A stretch of DNA of 64,000 bases. It comes from an uncultured Allobosea sp. GTDB taxonomy: Bacteria; Pseudomonadota; Alphaproteobacteria; Rhizobiales; Beijerinckiaceae. The notes beneath the pieces were generated by a model that was given only the letters and a program-made list of their open reading frames with translations, was not told the DNA's origin and made no database searches. Positions 11,051 through 20,726 of this stretch are shown here, piece by piece. The number at the start of each line of letters is the position of its first letter. The stretch's first letter is position 1. The position numbers were made by a program, and so were the translations under genes. The stretch spans positions 1-64,000 of the forward strand of contig NZ_CAMFKW010000007.1 of NCBI RefSeq assembly GCF_945957345.1. The letters run 5' to 3'.

Positions 11051-11061
11051 TTGTCAGACAA
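11051..11061. promoter_or_regulatory. FadR-subfamily GntR operator
   Basis: TTGTCAGACAA is a perfect palindrome that fits TnGTnnnACnA, the known FadR-subfamily operator consensus. It ends 38 bp before the start of the FadR-type regulator and overlaps a possible -35 element (TTGTCA), with CAATAA 17 bp further on as a weak -10. This suggests autoregulation together with the downstream SDR and dehydratase genes. Confidence 0.72.
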
Positions 11062-11099
11062 CTGATAACATGACAATAATGGCTCGATAGGAACCCGCC

Positions 11100-11849
11100 A
11101 TGCAGCTGTCATCCATCGGATCGAGGCCCAATCTCGCGAGCGATGCCGCGACTGCGCTCGCGACGTCGATCCGGTCGGGCGCCTTGCAGCCCGGCGCGCG
11201 GTTGCCTTCCGAGACGGAGCTTGCCCGCCAGCTTGGCGTCAGCCGGCCGGTGGTGCGCGAGGCCATCGCCTATCTGAAGGCCGATGGCATCGTCGAAAGC
11301 CGGCGCGGGCTCGGGCTCTTCGTCAACCAGCAGGACTCGTTGCGGCTGCGGCGGGCCGAGATCGCAGCTTCCGAGCAGTCGATCCTGCAATTCCTGGAAT
11401 TCCGCCTCGGGCTGGAGGTGGAGGCTGCGCAACTGGCCTCGCTACGCCATACGCCCAAAGACCTGGCGCGCATGGAGGCGGCCGAGGCCGCATTGAACGC
11501 CGCCGACGATGCGGGGGAAGACAGCTCCGCGCATGACCTCGCGCTCCACCTCGCCATCGCCACGGCCGCGCATAACCCGCTCTTCCTGACCGTGCTCCAG
11601 TTCGTTTCGAGCCCGCTGCTCAACTCGATCCGCAGCATGCGCGACAAGGATCGCGGCGAGGATTCCAACATCGCGATTCGCCGCGCCGACCATGCCGCGA
11701 TCCTCGATCGCATCCGCGCTCGCGATCCGGCCGGTGCCGGCGAGGCGATGCGGAAGCATATCGGCGAATCCTATCGCCGCTACGCTGCCCAGCTCGCCGC
11801 AGGCCGCCCGATGCCGGCCCACCCGGCCCTCCAGAACCCGACGACATAG
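11100..11849 (+). CDS. GntR-family (FadR/FCD subfamily) transcriptional regulator
   Basis: Regulator of 249 aa with an N-terminal winged helix (LPSETELARQLGVSRPVVRE, about residues 38-57) and a C-terminal all-helical FCD ligand domain rich in His and acidic residues, which in this subfamily often bind a metal and an organic acid. AGGA lies 9 bp before the ATG. It is followed 10 bp later by an SDR dehydrogenase and then a sugar-acid dehydratase, so it probably senses a sugar acid and controls its own operon. Confidence 0.92.
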   Translation: MQLSSIGSRPNLASDAATALATSIRSGALQPGARLPSETELARQLGVSRPVVREAIAYLKADGIVESRRGLGLFVNQQDSLRLRRAEIAASEQSILQFLEFRLGLEVEAAQLASLRHTPKDLARMEAAEAALNAADDAGEDSSAHDLALHLAIATAAHNPLFLTVLQFVSSPLLNSIRSMRDKDRGEDSNIAIRRADHAAILDRIRARDPAGAGEAMRKHIGESYRRYAAQLAAGRPMPAHPALQNPTT

Positions 11850-11859
11850 GACGCCTCCC

Positions 11860-12624
11860 GTGACTTCTCCCTTCGATCTCTCGGGGCGCACGGCGCTCGT
11901 GACCGGTTCCTCGCGTGGCCTCGGCCGTGCCATGGCAGAAGGGCTTGCGGCTGCCGGCGCGAGCATCATCCTCAACGGCGCCGATGCCGGGCGCCTCGCT
12001 GAGGCGGTCGCCGCGATGAGCGCGGGCGGTCACAAGGCGCGCGGCCTCAACTTCGACGTGACCGACGAGCAGGCAGTGGTCGCAGCCTTCGCCGCGCTCG
12101 ATGCCGAGGGCGTCGCGGTCGACATCCTCGTCAACAATGCCGGTATCCAGTTCCGCAAGCCCATGCTGGAGCTGGAGACCGCCGACTGGCGCCGCGTGCT
12201 CGACACCAACCTGACCAGCGCCTTCGTCGTCGGCCGCGAGGCCGCCCGCCGCATGGCCACGCGCGGCCATGGCAAGGTCATCAATATCGGTTCGCTGACC
12301 AGCGAGCTCGCCCGCGCCACGGTCGCGCCCTACACGGTGGCGAAGGGCGGCATCAAGATGCTGACCAAGGCCATGGCGGCCGAATGGGGCGAGCTCGGCA
12401 TCCAGGCCAATGCGATCGGCCCCGGCTACATGCTGACCGACATGAACCAGGCGCTGATCGACAATCCCACCTTCGACGCCTGGGTGAAGGGCCGCACGCC
12501 CGCGCGCCGCTGGGGCCGCCCGGACGAGCTCGCCGGCACCTGCGTCTACCTGGCCTCACCCGCCTCCGACTATGTCAGCGGCCAGATCATCTATGTCGAC
12601 GGCGGCATGATCTCGGTGCTGTGA
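11860..12624 (+). CDS. SDR-family oxidoreductase, gluconate 5-dehydrogenase-like
   Basis: NAD(P)-dependent short-chain dehydrogenase of 254 aa. The Rossmann motif TGSSRGLG is at residues 15-22, NNAG in the middle, and the catalytic Ser...Tyr-x3-Lys is seen as IGSLTSELARATVAPYTVAK. The C-terminal YVDGG is typical of the classical SDR group. Overall it most resembles IdnO-type gluconate 5-dehydrogenases, which interconvert 5-keto-D-gluconate and gluconate; the true substrate may be another keto-sugar acid. The GTG start is chosen from its position 10 bp after the regulator stop and because it leaves the canonical short SDR N-terminus. Confidence 0.85.
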   Translation: MTSPFDLSGRTALVTGSSRGLGRAMAEGLAAAGASIILNGADAGRLAEAVAAMSAGGHKARGLNFDVTDEQAVVAAFAALDAEGVAVDILVNNAGIQFRKPMLELETADWRRVLDTNLTSAFVVGREAARRMATRGHGKVINIGSLTSELARATVAPYTVAKGGIKMLTKAMAAEWGELGIQANAIGPGYMLTDMNQALIDNPTFDAWVKGRTPARRWGRPDELAGTCVYLASPASDYVSGQIIYVDGGMISVL

Positions 12625-12694
12625 GCTTCAAGAATCAACAAGCGGCGAGGGGCTTGGCGCCCGCTCCCGAAACGATCGAACAGGACGGAACGCC

Positions 12695-13894
12695 ATGAAG
12701 ATCACGGCCATCGAAACCCTGCGCGCCGAGGAGTTCGGCAACGTGCTCTGGGTCCGCGTCCACACCGATTCCGGCCATATCGGCCTCGGCGAGACCTTCT
12801 ATGGCGCGGCCTCCGTCGAGGCGCATATCCACGACACGCTGGCCGGCCGCCTGCTCGGCAAGAACCCTCTGCATATCGAAGCCTTGCATCGCGAGATGAC
12901 CAACCTGCCGATGGCGCAGTCCTCGACCGGTGCAGAATCCCGCGCGACCTCGGCGATCGACATCGCGCTCTGGGATCATTTCGGCAAGGTCTGCGGCTTG
13001 CCGGTCCACCAGATGCTGGGCGGGCTCTGCCGCGACAAGCAGCGCATCTACAACACCTGCGCCGGCACCCGTTACGTTCGCTCCAGCAATATCAAGCCGG
13101 TCTCGAACTGGAGCCTGGGTGACGAGGCAAGCCCCTACGAGGACCTCGACGGCTTCATGAACCGCGCCGATGTCCTCGCCGAGAGCCTGCTGGAGCAGGG
13201 CATCAGCGCGATGAAGATCTGGCCTTTCGATCCAGCCGCGATCGAGAACCACGGCCTCCACATCACCGCCGAGCAGATGAAGAAGGCGGTCGAGCCCTTT
13301 GAAAAGATTCGCAAGGCCGTCGGCGACAAGATGGAGATCATGGTCGAGTTCCATTCGCTCTGGAACCTGCCGACCGCCAAGCAGATCGCCCGCGTCCTCG
13401 AAGCCTACAAGCCGACCTGGTACGAGGACCCGATCCGGATGAATTCGCCGCAGGCGCTGGCCGAATATGCCCGCTCGACCGATGTCTGGGTCTGCGCCAG
13501 CGAGACGCTGGGTTCGCGCTGGCCCTACAAGGACATGCTGGAGCGCGACGCAGCCCATGTCGTGATGGTCGACCTGTGCTGGACCGGCGGCCTGACCGAG
13601 GGCCGCAAGATCGCAGCGCTGGCCGAGACCTGGCACCGCCCCTTTGCGCCCCATGACTGCATCGGTCCGGTCGGCTTCGTCGCGGCGGTCCACACCTCGT
13701 TCAGCCAGCCGAACACGCTGATCCAGGAATCGGTGCGCGCCTTCTATCGCGGCTGGTATCTGGAGCTGGTCACCGAGATGCCGCGGATCGAGGGCGGCTA
13801 TGTCTATCCGATGGAGGCCCCCGGCCTCGGCGTCGACCTGCTGCCGGCCGTCTACGAGCGCTCCGACCTGACCGTGCGCCGCTCAACGCTCTGA
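12695..13894 (+). CDS. Enolase-superfamily (mandelate racemase/muconate lactonizing) protein, probable sugar-acid dehydratase
   Basis: Protein of 399 aa with the MR/MLE capping domain and TIM-barrel. The catalytic-lysine region reads AMKIWPFD (K-x-W rather than K-x-K). The three metal ligands are the acidic residues in MVEFHS, WYEDP and ASETLG, and PHDC supplies the His base. In this subgroup such proteins usually dehydrate aldonic or aldaric acids to 2-keto-3-deoxy acids. Its position after an SDR dehydrogenase and a FadR-type regulator fits oxidation then dehydration of a sugar acid. The matching aldolase or kinase is not in the window. Confidence 0.85.
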   Translation: MKITAIETLRAEEFGNVLWVRVHTDSGHIGLGETFYGAASVEAHIHDTLAGRLLGKNPLHIEALHREMTNLPMAQSSTGAESRATSAIDIALWDHFGKVCGLPVHQMLGGLCRDKQRIYNTCAGTRYVRSSNIKPVSNWSLGDEASPYEDLDGFMNRADVLAESLLEQGISAMKIWPFDPAAIENHGLHITAEQMKKAVEPFEKIRKAVGDKMEIMVEFHSLWNLPTAKQIARVLEAYKPTWYEDPIRMNSPQALAEYARSTDVWVCASETLGSRWPYKDMLERDAAHVVMVDLCWTGGLTEGRKIAALAETWHRPFAPHDCIGPVGFVAAVHTSFSQPNTLIQESVRAFYRGWYLELVTEMPRIEGGYVYPMEAPGLGVDLLPAVYERSDLTVRRSTL

Positions 13895-13913
13895 GGGTAC
13901 AACGTTCGACAAC

Positions 13914-13951
13914 AAAAACGCCGCCGCTGGGATGCCGGCGGCGGCGTTTTT
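13914..13951. terminator. Bidirectional intrinsic terminator
   Basis: AAAAACGCCGCCG (13914-13926) pairs perfectly with 13939-13951 (CGGCGGCGTTTTT) across a 12-nt loop. The stem is GC-rich and flanked by an A-run and a T-run, so it can terminate in both directions. It lies between the convergent ends of the dehydratase gene and dctA. Confidence 0.92.
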
Positions 13952-13964
13952 GCGGGTGCCCGGA

Positions 13965-15299
13965 TTACTCGGCCGGGGTCATCAGCGGCTCGTCGAGGAA
14001 GTCCGGCAGCTGGCCGGACAGCGCGGCCTTGAGGCGGTTCTCGTCGAGCTCGCCTTCCCAGCGCGCCACCACGATCGTGGCAACCGCGTTGCCGATGAAG
14101 TTGGTGACCGCGCGGCATTCCGACATGAAGCGGTCGATGCCGAGGATCAGCGCCATGCCCGCGACCGGGACGGCCGGGACGACCGAAAGCGTGGCTGCGA
14201 GCGTGATGAAGCCCGCGCCGGTGATGCCGGCCGCGCCCTTCGAGGAGAGCATCGCGACGAGCAGCAGCAGGACCTGGTCGCCGAGCGGCAGGTGGATATC
14301 CATTGCCTGAGCGATGAAGAGGGCCGCCAGCGTCATGTAGATATTGGTGCCGTCGAGATTGAAGGAATAGCCGGTCGGAATGACCAGGCCGACGACGGAG
14401 CGTTTGCAGCCGGCGGCTTCCATCTTCTCCATCAGGCTCGGCAGGGCCGCTTCCGAGGACGAGGTGCCGACGACGAGGAGAATCTCCTCCTTGATGTAGC
14501 GGATCAGCGCCAGCACCGAGAAGCCGTTATAGCGGGCGACGAGGCCGAGCACGCCGAGCACGAAGACCGCTGCCGTGATGTAGAAGGTCAGGATCAGGAA
14601 GGCGAGATTGGCGACCGAGCCGATGCCGTAGCGGCCGATGGTGAAGGCCATCGCGCCGAAGGCGCCGATCGGGGCGGCCTTCATCAGGATCGCCACCAGC
14701 TTGAAGATCGGGGTCGAGAGCGCCTGCAGGAAGTCGAGCACCGGCTTGCCGCGCTCGCCGACCATTGCCAGCGCCAGGCCGAACAGCACCGAGAAGAACA
14801 GCACCTGCAGGATGTCGCCGGACGCGAAGGCGCCGACGATCGTATCGGGGATGATGTTCTGCAGGAAGCCGACGACGCTCGCATCATGTGCCTTGGCGGC
14901 ATAGCCTTGGACGGCCTTGGCATCGAGGCTGGCGGGATTGATGTGAAGACCCGTGCCGGGCTGGATCAAGTTGCCGATGACGAGGCCGACGATCAGCGCA
15001 AGCGTCGAGAAGCAGAGGAAATAGATCATCGCCTTGCCGGCGACGCGCCCGACCTTCTTCATGTCGGTCATGCCGGCGATGCCGGTCGAGACCGTCAGGA
15101 AGATCACGGGGGCGATGATCATCTTCACCAGCTTGATGAAGGAATCGCCGAGCGGCTTCATCGCCGTGCCCTGGTCCGGCCAGAAATGGCCGAGCAGGAT
15201 GCCTGCCGCGATGGCGAACAGCACCTGCACGTAGAGGTGTTGATAGAACTTCTTCGGGCGCGCCGGCTGAGCGGGCGCGATGTCGATCGGGGTCGCCAT
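13965..15299 (-). CDS. dctA: C4-dicarboxylate transporter DctA
   Basis: Sodium/proton symporter of the DAACS family, 444 aa, which takes up succinate, fumarate and malate. Recognisable family segments include [20 protein letters not shown] near the N-terminus, the serine-rich reentrant loop [16 protein letters not shown], and [26 protein letters not shown] precedes the ATG at 15299. It is divergent from dctBD, the regulators that control it in rhizobia, and has a sigma-54 promoter in the gap. Confidence 0.95.
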   Translation of the reverse strand: MATPIDIAPAQPARPKKFYQHLYVQVLFAIAAGILLGHFWPDQGTAMKPLGDSFIKLVKMIIAPVIFLTVSTGIAGMTDMKKVGRVAGKAMIYFLCFSTLALIVGLVIGNLIQPGTGLHINPASLDAKAVQGYAAKAHDASVVGFLQNIIPDTIVGAFASGDILQVLFFSVLFGLALAMVGERGKPVLDFLQALSTPIFKLVAILMKAAPIGAFGAMAFTIGRYGIGSVANLAFLILTFYITAAVFVLGVLGLVARYNGFSVLALIRYIKEEILLVVGTSSSEAALPSLMEKMEAAGCKRSVVGLVIPTGYSFNLDGTNIYMTLAALFIAQAMDIHLPLGDQVLLLLVAMLSSKGAAGITGAGFITLAATLSVVPAVPVAGMALILGIDRFMSECRAVTNFIGNAVATIVVARWEGELDENRLKAALSGQLPDFLDEPLMTPAE

Positions 15300-15360
15300 G
15301 TTCTGCTCCTTGGGTCGGCGGTCGTCTTGGTTTTGTTTGAAACCGCTGCTCCCCCTGTTG

Positions 15361-15375
15361 GCAACCTACGTGCCA
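15361..15375 (-). promoter_or_regulatory. Sigma-54 promoter of dctA
   Basis: On the minus strand TGGCACG-TAGG-TTGC matches the sigma-54 -24/-12 consensus (TGGCACG-N4-TTGC) without mismatch. The -24 element is 15375-15369 and the -12 element 15364-15361, so the start would be near 15350, about 50 nt before dctA. Confidence 0.9.
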
Positions 15376-15449
15376 ACTTTCGGAAGAAGATATAGCTCAA
15401 AGAAAACAGACACTTGCGATTCCATTCTGAATCATTTTGCGAGCGTTTC

Positions 15450-15496
15450 CGGCGGAAATCCGCACGCTGCCTCTTGATTTGTGCGGGATTCCGCAC
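15450..15496. promoter_or_regulatory. Tandem DctD upstream activator sites (candidate)
   Basis: Two related 16-bp inverted repeats occur: CGGCGGAAATCCGCAC (15450-15465) and GTGCGGGATTCCGCAC (15481-15496, extended to a perfect TTGTGCGG/CCGCACAA pair at 15479-15498). They are offset by exactly 31 bp, close to three helical turns, and lie about 105-140 bp upstream of the predicted dctA start. That is the layout known for cooperative DctD dimers at rhizobial dctA. Confidence 0.72.
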
Positions 15497-15507
15497 AACG
15501 ACAGGGG

Positions 15508-17328
15508 ATGAGCCGTTCCGGGCGCGATCAATGGCAGAGGGCCACGACGCTGCGCTGGCTGGTCTTCGGGCTGGTCGTGGCAGCGCTTGGGATCGCTTCG
15601 CTCTTCACCGCCGGCGAGATCGGCCGCAGCCGCGCCATCGCCGCGACGGAGAGCCGGGCGAGCGATGGCGGCACGCTGGCGCTCGCCATCCTGCGCGGGG
15701 AGCTGGAGAAGCAGCGCGCCCTGCCGGTCATCCTCGCCCGCGACCCCGACGTGCGGCAGGCCCTGGCTGGCGGCAACCGCCACGGGCTCGACCTCAAGCT
15801 CGAAGTTATCGCGAAAGAAGCCCGCGCGGCGGTGATCTACCTGCTCGGCCCGGACGGCGTTACCATCGCCGCCAGCAACTGGAACGAACCGACGAGCTTC
15901 GTCGGCAACGATTACAGCTTCCGCGACTATTTCAGGGGCGCGGTCGCAAACGGCACGGCCGAGCAGTTCGCGCTCGGTACGGTCAGCCAGCGCCCCGGCC
16001 TCTATATCACCCGGCGGATCGAGGATGCCGGCCGCAGCCTCGGTGTGATCGTCGTCAAGGCCGAGTTCGATCGCGTCGAGGCGGATTGGCGCGCGCTCGG
16101 CGGCCAGACCTATGTCGTCGACAAGCGTGGCGTCGTGCTGCTCTCGACGGTCGAGGACTGGCGCTTCCGTGTCGAGACACCACTCGACGCGGCGACTGCG
16201 GCCGTGATCCGGGATTCGCTCCAGTTCGGCACCGCGCCGCTAACCTTGCTGCCGTTGCAGGAGCGCGACGAACTGGTTCAGGGCACTGAAGCTTATGCCG
16301 GCCTCTATGCCCGCATCCGCCAGCCCGTCGCGACCACCGACTGGCTGCTGGAGGTGCTTCAGCCGGTCGATGCGGCTGTCGCCGCCGGGCGCACGCAATC
16401 CCAGGCGCTGGTCGCGCTCCTGCTGATGCCGGGGGCGGCACTGGCCGGTTTCGCTCTCCATCGCCGCCAGCGCAATCTCGCCCGGCAGGAGGCCGATGCC
16501 CGCTCCAAGGCCGAGCTGGAGGAGCGCGTCGACGAACGCACGGCGGAGCTTGCCGGCGCCAATGAGCGCCTCATTGCCGAGATGGCCAAGCGTACCCGCG
16601 CGCAGGAGCGGCTCTCGAATCTGCGTGAAGATCTGGCCAGGGCCAACCGACTCGCGACGCTCGGCCAGATCACGGCCGGCGTCGCGCATGAGGTCAACCA
16701 GCCCTTGGCGGCGCTGCGCACCTATGCCGAGAACGCCCGCGCCTTTCTCAAGCGCGCCGAGCCCGCCGATGCCGACGGCGCCCTGGTCAGGATCGTCGCG
16801 CTGACGGACCGGATCGGCGCGATCACCGAGACTTTGCGGGGCTTCGCGCGCCGCAGCAAGGAGCCGCTCGCGCCGGTTCCGATCAGCGCAATCATCGAGG
16901 GCGCATTGACCTTGCTCGAAGGCCCTCTGCGGCAGGCGGGTGTGACTCCGCTCGTGACGGCGCCGCCGGAGCCGGTCCATGTCATCGCGCGTCCGATCGA
17001 GCTTGAACAGGTTTTCGTCAACCTGCTGCGCAATGCGATCGAAGCGCTGCATGAAGGCGGGCAGGGTGGCGAACCTGCGCTGGCGATCACGGTCACGCCC
17101 AGCGACGACCGGGTCGAGATCGCGATCACCGACCGCGGGCCCGGCTTGTCCGAGCAGGCGCTGGCGCAGCTCTTCGTCCCGTTCAGCACCTCGAAGCCCA
17201 AGGGGCTCGGCCTCGGGCTGGTGATCTCGCAGGACATGATCGTCTCCTTCGGCGGCACCCTGACCGCGACGAGCGTCTCCGGCGCCGGTGCCAGCTTTGT
17301 CATCAATCTCGAAAGGGCGGCAGCATGA
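15508..17328 (+). CDS. dctB: C4-dicarboxylate sensor histidine kinase DctB
   Basis: Membrane sensor of 606 aa. An N-terminal membrane helix ([20 protein letters not shown]), a periplasmic dCache/PAS-like ligand domain to about residue 295, and a second helix ([19 protein letters not shown]) are followed by a coiled coil. The HisKA H-box is [19 protein letters not shown], with the N box, G1 (DRGPGLSEQ) and G2 (GLGLGLVIS) of the ATPase domain after it. The ATG at 15508 is preferred because the alternative GTG at 15481 lies inside a candidate DctD site. The stop overlaps the dctD start (ATGA). Confidence 0.93.
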   Translation: MSRSGRDQWQRATTLRWLVFGLVVAALGIASLFTAGEIGRSRAIAATESRASDGGTLALAILRGELEKQRALPVILARDPDVRQALAGGNRHGLDLKLEVIAKEARAAVIYLLGPDGVTIAASNWNEPTSFVGNDYSFRDYFRGAVANGTAEQFALGTVSQRPGLYITRRIEDAGRSLGVIVVKAEFDRVEADWRALGGQTYVVDKRGVVLLSTVEDWRFRVETPLDAATAAVIRDSLQFGTAPLTLLPLQERDELVQGTEAYAGLYARIRQPVATTDWLLEVLQPVDAAVAAGRTQSQALVALLLMPGAALAGFALHRRQRNLARQEADARSKAELEERVDERTAELAGANERLIAEMAKRTRAQERLSNLREDLARANRLATLGQITAGVAHEVNQPLAALRTYAENARAFLKRAEPADADGALVRIVALTDRIGAITETLRGFARRSKEPLAPVPISAIIEGALTLLEGPLRQAGVTPLVTAPPEPVHVIARPIELEQVFVNLLRNAIEALHEGGQGGEPALAITVTPSDDRVEIAITDRGPGLSEQALAQLFVPFSTSKPKGLGLGLVISQDMIVSFGGTLTATSVSGAGASFVINLERAAA

Positions 17329-18689
17329 GCGATCCCGACGCATCCGCCGCGATCGAAGTCTCGTTCGTCGATGACGATCCCGATCTGCGCGACGCCAATG
17401 TCCAGGCCCTGCGCCTCGCCGGTTTCCGGGCGGTGGCACTGCCCTCCGGCGAGGCGGCTCTAGAGCGGATCGGGCCGGACTATGCCGGCATCGTCGTCAC
17501 CGATATCCGCATGCCCGGCATGGACGGGATCGAATTGTTCCGGCGCTTGCGAACGCTCGATCCCGACATTCCGGTCATCGTGATCTCCGGCCATGCCGAT
17601 ATCGCCACCGCCGTCGGCGCGATGAGCGAGGGCGCCTATGATTTCATCGCGAAGCCCTATGCCGGCGAGCGCCTCGTCGAGACCTTGAGGCGCGCAGCCG
17701 AGAAGCGCGCACTCGTCCTCGAGAACCGCCGCCTGCGGGCGCTGGCCGGGCAGGGCGAGGAGGAGACGGCGCTGATCGGCGAGACGCCTGCCATCACGCG
17801 CCTGCGTCAGACCGTGCGCGAGCTCGCCGATGTCGATGTCGATGTGCTCGTGCTCGGCGAGACCGGGACGGGCAAGGAGGTCGTCGCCGGCCTGCTGCAC
17901 CGTCTGGGGCGGCGTCGCGAAAAGCCTTTCGTCGCCCTGAATTGCGGGGCGCTGCCCGATAGCGTCATCGAAAGCGAACTCTTCGGCTACGAGCCCGGCG
18001 CCTTCACCGGCGCACAGAAGAAGCGGATCGGCCGCATCGAGCATTCAAGCGGCGGTACGCTCTTCCTCGACGAGCTCGAAAGCATGCCGCCCTCGGCGCA
18101 GATCAAGCTGCTGCGCGTGCTGGAGATGCGCGAGATCGCCCCGCTCGGCTCGAACGATCTGCGCCGCGTCGATCTCAGGGTCGTGGCTGCGACCAAGGCC
18201 GATCTTGGCGATCCCGCCCAGCGCCGCGATTTTCGCGAAGACCTCTATTACCGCCTGAACGTGGTGACGCTGCGCATTCCGCCGCTGCGCGAACGCAGGC
18301 GTGATATCCCGCTGCTCTTCACGCGTTTCCTGGCCCGCGCGGCGGAGAAATACCGTCGGCCGGCGCCGGTATTGGACCGCGCGGTGGAGCGTCATCTGGT
18401 CGAGAACGACTGGCCCGGCAATGTCCGTGAACTTGTCCACTTCGCCGAGCGTGTCGCGCTCGGCCTGCCCAGCGACCTGCCGGCGCAGCGGGCACGCCCG
18501 GATGCTCCGGTGGCCAGCCTGCCGGATCGCCTTAATACGATCGAGGCTAACCTGATCCGCGAGGCGTTGGAAGCCAACCGGGGCGATGTCCGCGCGACGC
18601 TGGAGATGCTCGGCATTCCCCGCAAGACCTTCTACGACAAGCTGGCCCGCCACGGCATCGATCGCGCGGCTTACGCGATCTCGGAGTAG
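17325..18689 (+). CDS. dctD: C4-dicarboxylate response regulator DctD (sigma-54 activator)
   Basis: NtrC-type activator of 454 aa. The receiver domain has the phospho-acceptor Asp in [12 protein letters not shown]. The AAA+ domain has Walker A GETGTGKE, the sigma-54 contact motif GAFTGA (in [10 protein letters not shown]) and Walker [10 protein letters not shown] Fis-type HTH closes the protein ([20 protein letters not shown]). It is coupled to dctB by an ATGA overlap and is the expected activator of the dctA sigma-54 promoter. Confidence 0.95.
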   Translation: MSDPDASAAIEVSFVDDDPDLRDANVQALRLAGFRAVALPSGEAALERIGPDYAGIVVTDIRMPGMDGIELFRRLRTLDPDIPVIVISGHADIATAVGAMSEGAYDFIAKPYAGERLVETLRRAAEKRALVLENRRLRALAGQGEEETALIGETPAITRLRQTVRELADVDVDVLVLGETGTGKEVVAGLLHRLGRRREKPFVALNCGALPDSVIESELFGYEPGAFTGAQKKRIGRIEHSSGGTLFLDELESMPPSAQIKLLRVLEMREIAPLGSNDLRRVDLRVVAATKADLGDPAQRRDFREDLYYRLNVVTLRIPPLRERRRDIPLLFTRFLARAAEKYRRPAPVLDRAVERHLVENDWPGNVRELVHFAERVALGLPSDLPAQRARPDAPVASLPDRLNTIEANLIREALEANRGDVRATLEMLGIPRKTFYDKLARHGIDRAAYAISE

Positions 18690-18698
18690 GCGAGGGCG

Positions 18699-19892
18699 TC
18701 AGCCGAATAGTGCCGCCGGGTCTGGCGTGTACCGCCCCAGCTTGTCACGATCGATGGTGACGCCGAGCCCCGGCAGGTCCGGGATCGTCAGCCAGCCCTC
18801 GGCATCGAGCGCGAAGGGCCTGGCCAGGATGCCGTCGACATAGGGGCTGCCGCCGATGAACTCGACGAGATCGGCATCGGGGAAGGCTGTGGCCATCTGC
18901 AGGTCGGCGGCGAGGCCCAGCGCCGTGTTCCAGCCGTGGCCGACATATTTGATGCCGAGATCATAGGCCATCCAGGCGATGCGCCGCTGCTCGGAGATGC
19001 CGCCGACCTTGGTGACGTCGGGCTGGACGATGTCGAGCGCGCCGGTCGTCAGCCACGGAATGAAGCTCTGGCGCCGGGTCAGGACCTCGCAGCCGGCGAT
19101 CGGCACGGGCGAGGAGCGGCGCAATTCGCGGTAATCGTCGATCGCGTCGGGTCGCACCGGCTCCTCGAACCACCCGACCTCGTAATCCGCGAGCATCTCG
19201 GCTGTGCGCTTCGCCCATTTCAGCCCATGCGGCCAGAGCGCGTCGCTGGCGCCGGCATCGACGAAAAGCTTGGACTTCTCGCCGGCCGCCTCGCGCGCGG
19301 CGCGCACGATCGCCTCGTCGAGCTTGACGTCGAGCGCTCGACCGAATGGCCCCCAGCCGATCTTGAAGGCGCTGAACCCCTTGTCGCGATAGCTCGCGAC
19401 GACGTCCTTCATCGCTGCCGGCTCTTCCATCAGGAGCGAGCAATAGGGCTGGACGCGCTCGCGATAGCGCCCGCCGAGCAGCCGCCCGACGCTGAGGCCC
19501 GTCGCCTGGCCGAGAATGTCCCACATCGCGATGTCGATGCCGCTGATCGTATGGGTCAGCGTGCCGCCGCGGCCCATCCAGAAGGTGTTCTGGTGCAGCT
19601 TCTCGCTGACGAAATCGGGCGAGAGCGCGTCAGCCCCGAGAAACAGCGGCTCCAGCACCTTCAGGCCAGCCTGCACGAGCCGGCCATCGGTGAAGACACT
19701 GCCATAGCCGGTGAGCCCCTGGTCGGTATGGACCGCGATCAGGGCATGGATCGAATCCTCCGGCCGGATCTCGGCCGACCAGCCGCCCTTGGGGCTTTCG
19801 CCGAACAGAGGAGCGGCCTCGATGCGGGTGATGCGGAAGGGCGGAAGTCCCGCCCGCCCGGCTGCGCGCGTCTGGATCGGCTGGTCGTTCAC
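18699..19892 (-). CDS. Enolase-superfamily (MR/MLE) protein, K-x-G-W-G-P subgroup, copy 1
   Basis: Protein of 397 aa with MR/MLE capping domain and barrel. The lysine motif is FKIGWGPFGR, so a Gly replaces the second Lys of the usual K-x-K. Metal ligands are the acidic residues in LFVDAG, WFEEPV and AGCEVL, and VGHGW provides the likely His base. This pattern fits an acid-sugar dehydratase better than an epimerase, which needs lysines on both sides. The GTG start overlaps the stop of the upstream GntR gene (GTGA), so the two form a coupled pair. A paralogue with the same motif lies at 27143-28321. Confidence 0.83.
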   Translation of the reverse strand: MNDQPIQTRAAGRAGLPPFRITRIEAAPLFGESPKGGWSAEIRPEDSIHALIAVHTDQGLTGYGSVFTDGRLVQAGLKVLEPLFLGADALSPDFVSEKLHQNTFWMGRGGTLTHTISGIDIAMWDILGQATGLSVGRLLGGRYRERVQPYCSLLMEEPAAMKDVVASYRDKGFSAFKIGWGPFGRALDVKLDEAIVRAAREAAGEKSKLFVDAGASDALWPHGLKWAKRTAEMLADYEVGWFEEPVRPDAIDDYRELRRSSPVPIAGCEVLTRRQSFIPWLTTGALDIVQPDVTKVGGISEQRRIAWMAYDLGIKYVGHGWNTALGLAADLQMATAFPDADLVEFIGGSPYVDGILARPFALDAEGWLTIPDLPGLGVTIDRDKLGRYTPDPAALFG

Positions 19893-20647
19893 GGCATATC
19901 CCTTTCCCTGCGGCGCTGGGCGACGATGGTCTCGTAATCCATCGCGTGGTTCATGACGGTGATGTGCTCGTCGAGCGTGCGGGTGATCACCGCGATGTCG
20001 CCGGCCTCGAAGGCCGCGAGCAGGTCGACATGCTCCTCGACCACGCCGGCCATCGGCTTGCCGAAGGTGGCGAGGCCGAAGATGATCGTGCATTGCGGCG
20101 CCAGCGTCTCCCACAGGTCGAAGGTGACGCTGTTGCCGCCGAGCCGACAGAGCGCGCGGTGGAAGGCGGTATCGGCGACGGCGACGCCATAGGCGCTGCC
20201 GCGCGCCGCCATCAATTCCATCTCGGCAACCGCTGCACGCAACTCGTCGAGGTGAGCACCACGATTGCGCCCGGCGGCGACGGCGCGCGCCACTGCGCTG
20301 GCTTCGAGCGCGATGCGCGCCTCGATCAGGTCCGAGACGCGCTCGTTGGTCACCGGGCGCAGTTTGATGCCCTTATAGGGCTCGCTGACCACGACGCCCT
20401 GGCTTTCGAGCAGCCGCAGAGCCTCGCGGACGGGCACGCGGCTGACCCCGAGCTTGCGGGCGAGATCGACCTCGACGATCCGGTCTCCCGGCAGGATCAG
20501 CCCGGCGGCAGCGCCCGCGATGATCGCCTCGATCGCATGGTCGACGAGCGTCTGCGGTTGCAGCGGCTGCCAGTCGGGACCTGAGCTTTTCGCTCGCTCC
20601 TCCGTTGCCGTTCCGGCTGCCCGCACTTGCTCGCCCGTGTCCGTCAT
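19889..20647 (-). CDS. GntR-family (FCD subfamily) transcriptional regulator
   Basis: Regulator of 252 aa with a winged-helix domain (GDRIVEVDLARKLGVSRVPV then REALRLLESQGVV) and a C-terminal FCD domain (HxxxC/N metal or ligand type) rich in helices. The ATG at 20647 is preferred; the frame extends to 20692, but that would run through the operator-like repeats. It is divergent from the deacylase-transporter operon and co-transcribed with the enolase-superfamily gene, so it is the likely local regulator of both directions. Confidence 0.9.
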   Translation of the reverse strand: MTDTGEQVRAAGTATEERAKSSGPDWQPLQPQTLVDHAIEAIIAGAAAGLILPGDRIVEVDLARKLGVSRVPVREALRLLESQGVVVSEPYKGIKLRPVTNERVSDLIEARIALEASAVARAVAAGRNRGAHLDELRAAVAEMELMAARGSAYGVAVADTAFHRALCRLGGNSVTFDLWETLAPQCTIIFGLATFGKPMAGVVEEHVDLLAAFEAGDIAVITRTLDEHITVMNHAMDYETIVAQRRRERDMP

Positions 20648-20674
20648 CCGGCTCTCTGCCTCTCGCTTGACAGA

Positions 20675-20700
20675 TCGTATGATCGTATACAATCATACGA
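20675..20700. promoter_or_regulatory. GntR/FCD-type operator in divergent region
   Basis: TCGTATGAT (20675-20683) and ATCATACGA (20692-20700) form a perfect 9-bp inverted repeat around a core that contains ATCGTATACAAT (20682-20693), close to the ATTGTATACAAT form used by many FCD regulators. It lies between the GntR gene and the divergent deacylase gene, beside a TTGACA box at 20667-20672. Confidence 0.7.
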
Positions 20701-20726
20701 AACGCAAGAGCGAGGAGGGGATCGCA

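Noticed and set aside
15481-15507. GTG at 15481 as the dctB start
   Set aside because: It lies within a candidate DctD operator and has no ribosome-binding site; ATG 15508 gives a full protein.
18699-19892. N-succinylamino-acid racemase working with the neighbouring deacylase
   Set aside because: Such racemases need a K-x-K motif and a lysine on the opposite face; this protein has K-x-G and a His.
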